NCBI GenBank assembly: GCA_963680875.1
Contig: OY804589.1
Location: forward strand, 16,698,028-16,762,027
Direction: 5' to 3'
Source: Bathymodiolus brooksi
Taxonomy: Eukaryota > Mollusca > Bivalvia > Mytilida > Modiolidae
DNA length: 64,000 nt
This document shows positions 60,340-64,000 of the stretch, piece after piece (positions within the stretch are counted from its first letter, which is position 1; each line of letters opens with the position of its first letter). A program made the translations under genes and the position numbers. The notes beneath the pieces are model-generated. The model was not told the DNA's origin, searched no databases, and saw only the letters and a list, made by a program, of their open reading frames with translations.

Positions 60340-61560
60340 AGTTTGAAGATACCAAAGGGGTAACCAGAATCCGTCAATAGAAGAAAGGCAGACAACAGAC
60401 TGGCCAAAAGAAAAAGGACAAACAAATACAAAGATCTACAAAACAGTCAACTAAAGATCGGGAAATACGGACCCCACCAGTAAGCGTGGGTGAATCCAGG
60501 TGCTCCGGAAGGGTAAGCAGTTCCTGTTCCACTAATGACACCCATCATGTTACTCTAGATACAAACCCGGTAATAAGTATTGAATGAAGAACGGACCAGG
60601 AACTGTTTACGATAGCAGTGCTCATTTGTGACACAGATTTTCCGAAACGGTTTCTCAAGTCATGGTGGCGACCGTAACATTTTCGAAGTGATGAATTCAA
60701 CTTAACCAATATGAACCCATTGGTTCAGTAGCTTCATTTTTAACAACAACCCTATATCAAAGAAATTATAATAGGAACTACATTCTTGTAAGATCGGATC
60801 AACTGAGAGATATAAATTGGTGGTTCTGGAATGTTGCTACATATAAATGGAAAATTCACAAAGCAAAATTGAAACATCTCTTTTTATGTAAAGTGTCGTT
60901 CTTAATGGACACTCCTTGTCAATTTCGAGGTGTAGGTCAATGTATAAAGCAGACCTAGCTGTATATGTGGTACCCTTTGTTTCAAGGTCAATGGGATAGA
61001 TGTGATTAATAAATTCAGCAAAGTTGGAATTAGTTAGTGAAAGGACATCATCTACATAATGGATCGTGAAATTAAAGGATCAGGCTAGTTTCTATCCGCT
61101 TTTCTTGAGAAACCTTTGTGTGACGTCTGCCTAATACGAATAATGAACAAGTCGGCAAAAAGAGGAATACAGTTTGCATCCTACTGTCTGTTGGAAAATA
61201 CGTCCACCAAACAAAGCAAATATGATGTCAAACAAAAACTAGAGCATTTTGATGAGAACTTTTGGGTCGAATCGGAGTTGGGTTTTTTCTCCAAAATAAG
61301 ATGAATCATTTCCTCAGAAATGACATTTGTATCTAGAATAGATGTTAATATTTGGGAAAAGATCTCGTTGAGCTTTTGGCACACCCAATATATAATATTG
61401 CTTGTAATTAAGGAATTCAGTAGCGTCACGGTAGATCGAGTTTTTTGTCTTTGGTAAAAATAGCAAAGGAACACAAAACAGATATATGATTGTCCAGGAT
61501 TTCTGTTTTCATAAGTGTTGTCGGGGTATAGGTAATCCATAAGTTTTCCAATACTCCAGT
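60340..61560 (-). mobile_element. Penelope-type element remnant with decayed RT
   Basis: Minus-strand frames read a finger region FDIIFALFGGRIFQQTVG near 61,200, then SFNFTIHYVDDVLSLTNSNF near 61,050 and a following LHLEIDKE. This matches the piece at 15.5 kb, with stops and a gap around the GIPMGTN box. The tail on the low side keeps all family X landmarks in single copy (AGTTTGAAGATACCAAAGGG; GCTCCGGAAGGGTAAGCAGT). Confidence 0.72.
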
Positions 61561-61853
61561 TTCCTGGTATAACCGATATAATGTTGACAATGGCGTCACC
61601 ATAATATCGTTTTATGATGTAAAATTCATTATTTCACTGTTTGATAAAGCCTACTCATTATGACATATGGCTCCGACTGAAAACCTTCTTCTATACACCA
61701 CTATTTAACACCTTTCAGTACCCAGTACCGATAATCAGAACTCAGGCGTAGTAAATACAATCCTAACTGGATCGGTTCTTAAGTAATTAAAACTTATCCG
61801 ACTGAAAGAAAATGCAAAATACTCAATATTGCTAATACCATTATATAAGACGA

Positions 61854-62065
61854 GTTTGAAGACACCAAAGGGACAATCAGAAGCCGTAAATCTAAGAACG
61901 ACGGCAACACAAAGACCAAAGCAAAAATGGCAAATGGACAAACAATGGTCAACAAAACATTACACATAAAACTAAAGATCGAGTATCACAAACACCAGGA
62001 GTGAATTCAGGTGCTCCGGAAGGGTAAGCAGTTCCTGCTTCACTAGTGGCACGTGTCGTGTTGTA
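61854..62065 (-). mobile_element. Family X tail, minus strand
   Basis: GTTTGAAGACACCAAAGGGA...GGTGCTCCGGAAGGGTAAGC; truncated copy in mucin intron 1. Confidence 0.65.
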
Positions 62066-62990
62066 TCAATAAAAAAATCGCACTAAAAACGAAGTATAAA
62101 TCTCATTTTAGACGTACAAATGTAGTATTAATCTGGGTAAAGAAGGCTTAAATAATGAAAACTCATGAATATATAGCAAGTTTGACAAATCCTGTCATTT
62201 CAACAATCTAATTAAAATTATATCTCTGCACATTTCTTTTTAATTTTGCTTGGCTGCTATGAGCACATGTAGAGATCTACTTTTAATTAGATAGGTCATT
62301 TTAATTGATTCCAGTATGCCGTTTGAAGATGCCTAGATACTGAATGTATCCAGTCCATCAATATACTTGTATCACCGGAAGTGTCAAACCTAATATCTGC
62401 AAAGTTTCTAAATGTTAATATTAAATGACATATTTCTGCTATTTGAAGACGAGAATTGACGATGACACAAATTTGTTCCATAAGATACGATGTCTCCTTA
62501 GGGACAGAACCTCCATGAGATATGTTATTGACCAAAACATAAAACCCACATGTCGTATGAGTTCGTGGTGTTTACTCTTGGTCTTCTAAATAAGCGATTT
62601 TCAAATACTAGTAAGTTAATAATAACTAACCGGAAGTGTGCTTTTATTGACAAAATGTCCCCAGTTATTATTCTCATGAGAACACGAGTTGTCGCACGGT
62701 TTAATATAGAACCGTGAAAAGGTAATTCCCGTTTTGAAAAGTCACTTTCTGTTTTACAAAAGTTCATAATAACAATATATTTTTAGATTCCCGAGAACAT
62801 ATGCTATCGCACGATGTACAATATTTAATCGACACAATGGCATTTCCTGATTTGCTCTATTTGTCCGTATATATACCTGTATGTAGTAGTGTCTCCCTTG
62901 TGGATAGTTGATATTTACATGCTAAGGTTGACAACATATGCTAAGTATTGTGCTCAAATGTTCTCCTTTCTACATAATAGTTATACTTAC
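62066..62990. other. Mucin intron 1, unidentified part
   Basis: A 79-codon minus-strand frame (62,296-62,535; MVNNISHGGSVPKETSYL...) looks protein-like but has no domain I recognise and no good splice sites. It may be a transposon fragment. Confidence 0.35.
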
Positions 62991-63039
62991 ATACTGTTGT
63001 TGACATCACAAGCAGCACTGCTGTTGCCAAAATCTTCAT
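62991..63039 (-). CDS. Mucin exon 1: signal peptide
   Basis: The ATG at 63,039 opens a short frame reading MKILATAVLLVMSTTV, a typical secretory signal with a Lys near the start and a hydrophobic core. It ends at a strong donor (exon...AGTAT, then GTAAGT) in phase 1. That matches the phase-1 acceptor of the repeat exon at 59,754; the joined codon is TTA (Leu). The upstream sequence reads ...TTTTATAG just before 63,056, so the 5-prime untranslated part may come from a further exon I cannot place. The 3.2-kb intron that follows holds Penelope-type and SINE remnants. Confidence 0.75.
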
Positions 63040-63231
63040 TATATATAGTAGTATATCTATAAAATACAATAGTATAGGATTATGTCGTATTATCCTTAGT
63101 TATTGATGGTTTCTACAAATTAACCGGAAATCTGTTTGAAATATTTGGTCGCTGATTTAGATGTAACTTTTAACCAAAGTTAAACCATCAGAATAGTTGT
63201 GAATTCGGTTCTAATATGTGGCAAGGTGTAT

Positions 63232-63770
63232 TCAAGTGAGTTAGTGATTTTTGTTTAACGCCAAATGTGCAATTTTACAGCTATATCACGGCGAGAACAA
63301 GTTACATTAGGTGAGGTGATGATGATGTACTAGACCAACAAATGATATCCGCTTTATATTAGAACAAGCTTAATTGGATTTGCATAGTACTAGCTCAATG
63401 AAACAACAACTCGCGGATGAACATATCGCACTATAGGAACACATTATCCTGATTCCGAGCCAACAAGTTATTGATCTTTCTTCTTAATGTATCGTGCTTA
63501 GCGGGGAAACAAAATACACCAATTTTACAGTCTCTGCTGCACTCGAAACGAGGAGGCTAACTACTGACACAACAGTCAGCGGATAGACATATCGCTTCAC
63601 TCGGACTACTGTGTCATTGAGGTACAACTATAAAAATTCCACTAAGCGTGTGTGTCTAGTACAAAGCGGACATTATCATCTTCTAGTCCAATGTCACTTC
63701 TTCTCCTTATAATATAGCTGCTCATATTGTTCATTTGACGCAAACAACAATCACTCACTCACGCATTCCA
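63232..63770. mobile_element. SINE family B copies, upstream of mucin exon 1
   Basis: 63,232-63,590 (minus) and the 3-prime part 63,600-63,770 (plus, ...CAACAATCACTCACTCAC) face each other, making an inverted pair upstream of the mucin start. Confidence 0.55.
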
Positions 63771-63937
63771 TATTACGGTTATATCCACAATAACATTAGC
63801 CATGTTATTGGAAATAAAAAGACATTTTTAAAGATGACTCTAACAAATGAAACTTAAAAGAGATTCCTTTAGATAATATAAATGAGTATTATATGGGTAC
63901 AGCTTAATTAGCGTTTGTCGAGTTGGTGCAAGGTGGT

Positions 63938-64000
63938 GCTATCGGAAGTGACGTGACTGGCAGACATGTGACCGGAAGTGACGTGACCGGAAGTCCGGAA
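63938..64000. repeat. ACCGGAAGTGACGTGA repeat at window end
   Basis: Three units of CCGGAAGTGACGTGAC-like sequence, the same subterminal repeat as in the 4,809-5,230 element. It is cut by the window edge. Confidence 0.7.

Larger units (their letters stand above)
29389..63039 (-). other. Transmembrane mucin gene locus (all exons)
   Basis: A single minus-strand gene can be read across about 33.6 kb. In order it encodes a signal peptide, a very long Thr/Pro mucin domain, a SEA-like domain, an EGF-like domain, a transmembrane helix and a Tyr-rich cytoplasmic tail. This is the order known for membrane mucins such as MUC3/12/13/17 and, without EGF, MUC1. Exon phases run 1, 1-1, 1-0, 0-2, unresolved, x-2, 2-2, 2-0, 0-0, 0-2, stop; nearly all junctions have GT/AG sites that keep frame. 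Such proteins form the glycocalyx of epithelia or of secretory or blood cells. The domain order is read from sequence, the family role is established knowledge, and the linkage of exons is inference without transcript data. The introns carry a LINE, a tyrosine-recombinase element, Penelope-type remnants and SINEs. Confidence 0.8.

Overview
The window is eukaryotic and almost certainly from a mollusc. It is AT-rich, has no bacterial gene layout, and is packed with tRNA-derived SINEs, Penelope-type reverse-transcriptase remnants and foldback elements of kinds I recall from bivalve and gastropod genomes (recollection, not a search). I see one real multi-exon host gene. It lies on the minus strand and spans about 29.39-63.04 kb. 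Everything else I can identify is mobile or tandemly repeated DNA.

The host gene encodes a transmembrane mucin, rebuilt here exon by exon from splice sites and matching codon phases. A signal-peptide exon (62,991-63,039) joins one giant exon (52,456-59,754) that encodes about 2,430 residues of Thr/Pro repeats with a 30-bp (10-residue) unit. Then follow the first half of a SEA-like domain (42,579-42,691 and 38,678-38,736), a less certain rest of the SEA domain (about 38,48x-38,652), an EGF-like domain (36,457 to about 36,578, completed in the next exon), a transmembrane helix (35,226-35,420) and four short exons for a Tyr-rich cytoplasmic tail (33,452-33,512; 31,326-31,409; 30,710-30,771; 29,389-29,428). 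An in-frame TAA at the end of the transmembrane exon is formed by the splice donor itself. The junction from SEA to EGF is the one part not resolved. Three single-base deletions in the repeat exon each have an intact counterpart in its internal 3.2-kb duplicate, so I suspect sequence errors.

The introns hold the transposons. Intron 1 has SINEs and a decayed Penelope-type RT. The intron between exons 2 and 3 has a nearly full-length PHD-finger/endonuclease/RT LINE on the opposite strand (43,241-46,702) with a 2A-like motif, plus two related palindromic repeats. The intron between exons 3 and 4 has a decayed tyrosine-recombinase (Crypton/KIAA1958-like) element and a LINE 3-prime fragment. The last intron has a cluster of TTTACTATATAGTAAA palindromes.

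The left 29 kb has no gene I can support. It holds a 42-bp satellite at the window edge (1-1,625), small tandem repeats (2.2-2.7 and 3.2-3.4 kb), a foldback element with ETS/CRE-like subterminal repeats (4,809-5,230), and a segmental duplication (about 5.26-8.08 kb versus 10.52-13.78 kb). It also holds Penelope-type remnants (14.5-18.1 and 20.3-20.8 kb), several minisatellites that grew out of segments of those same interspersed repeats (7.5, 16.2 and 20.8 kb), and a 5.4-kb GT-only satellite (22.5-27.9 kb) that produces spurious giant open frames.
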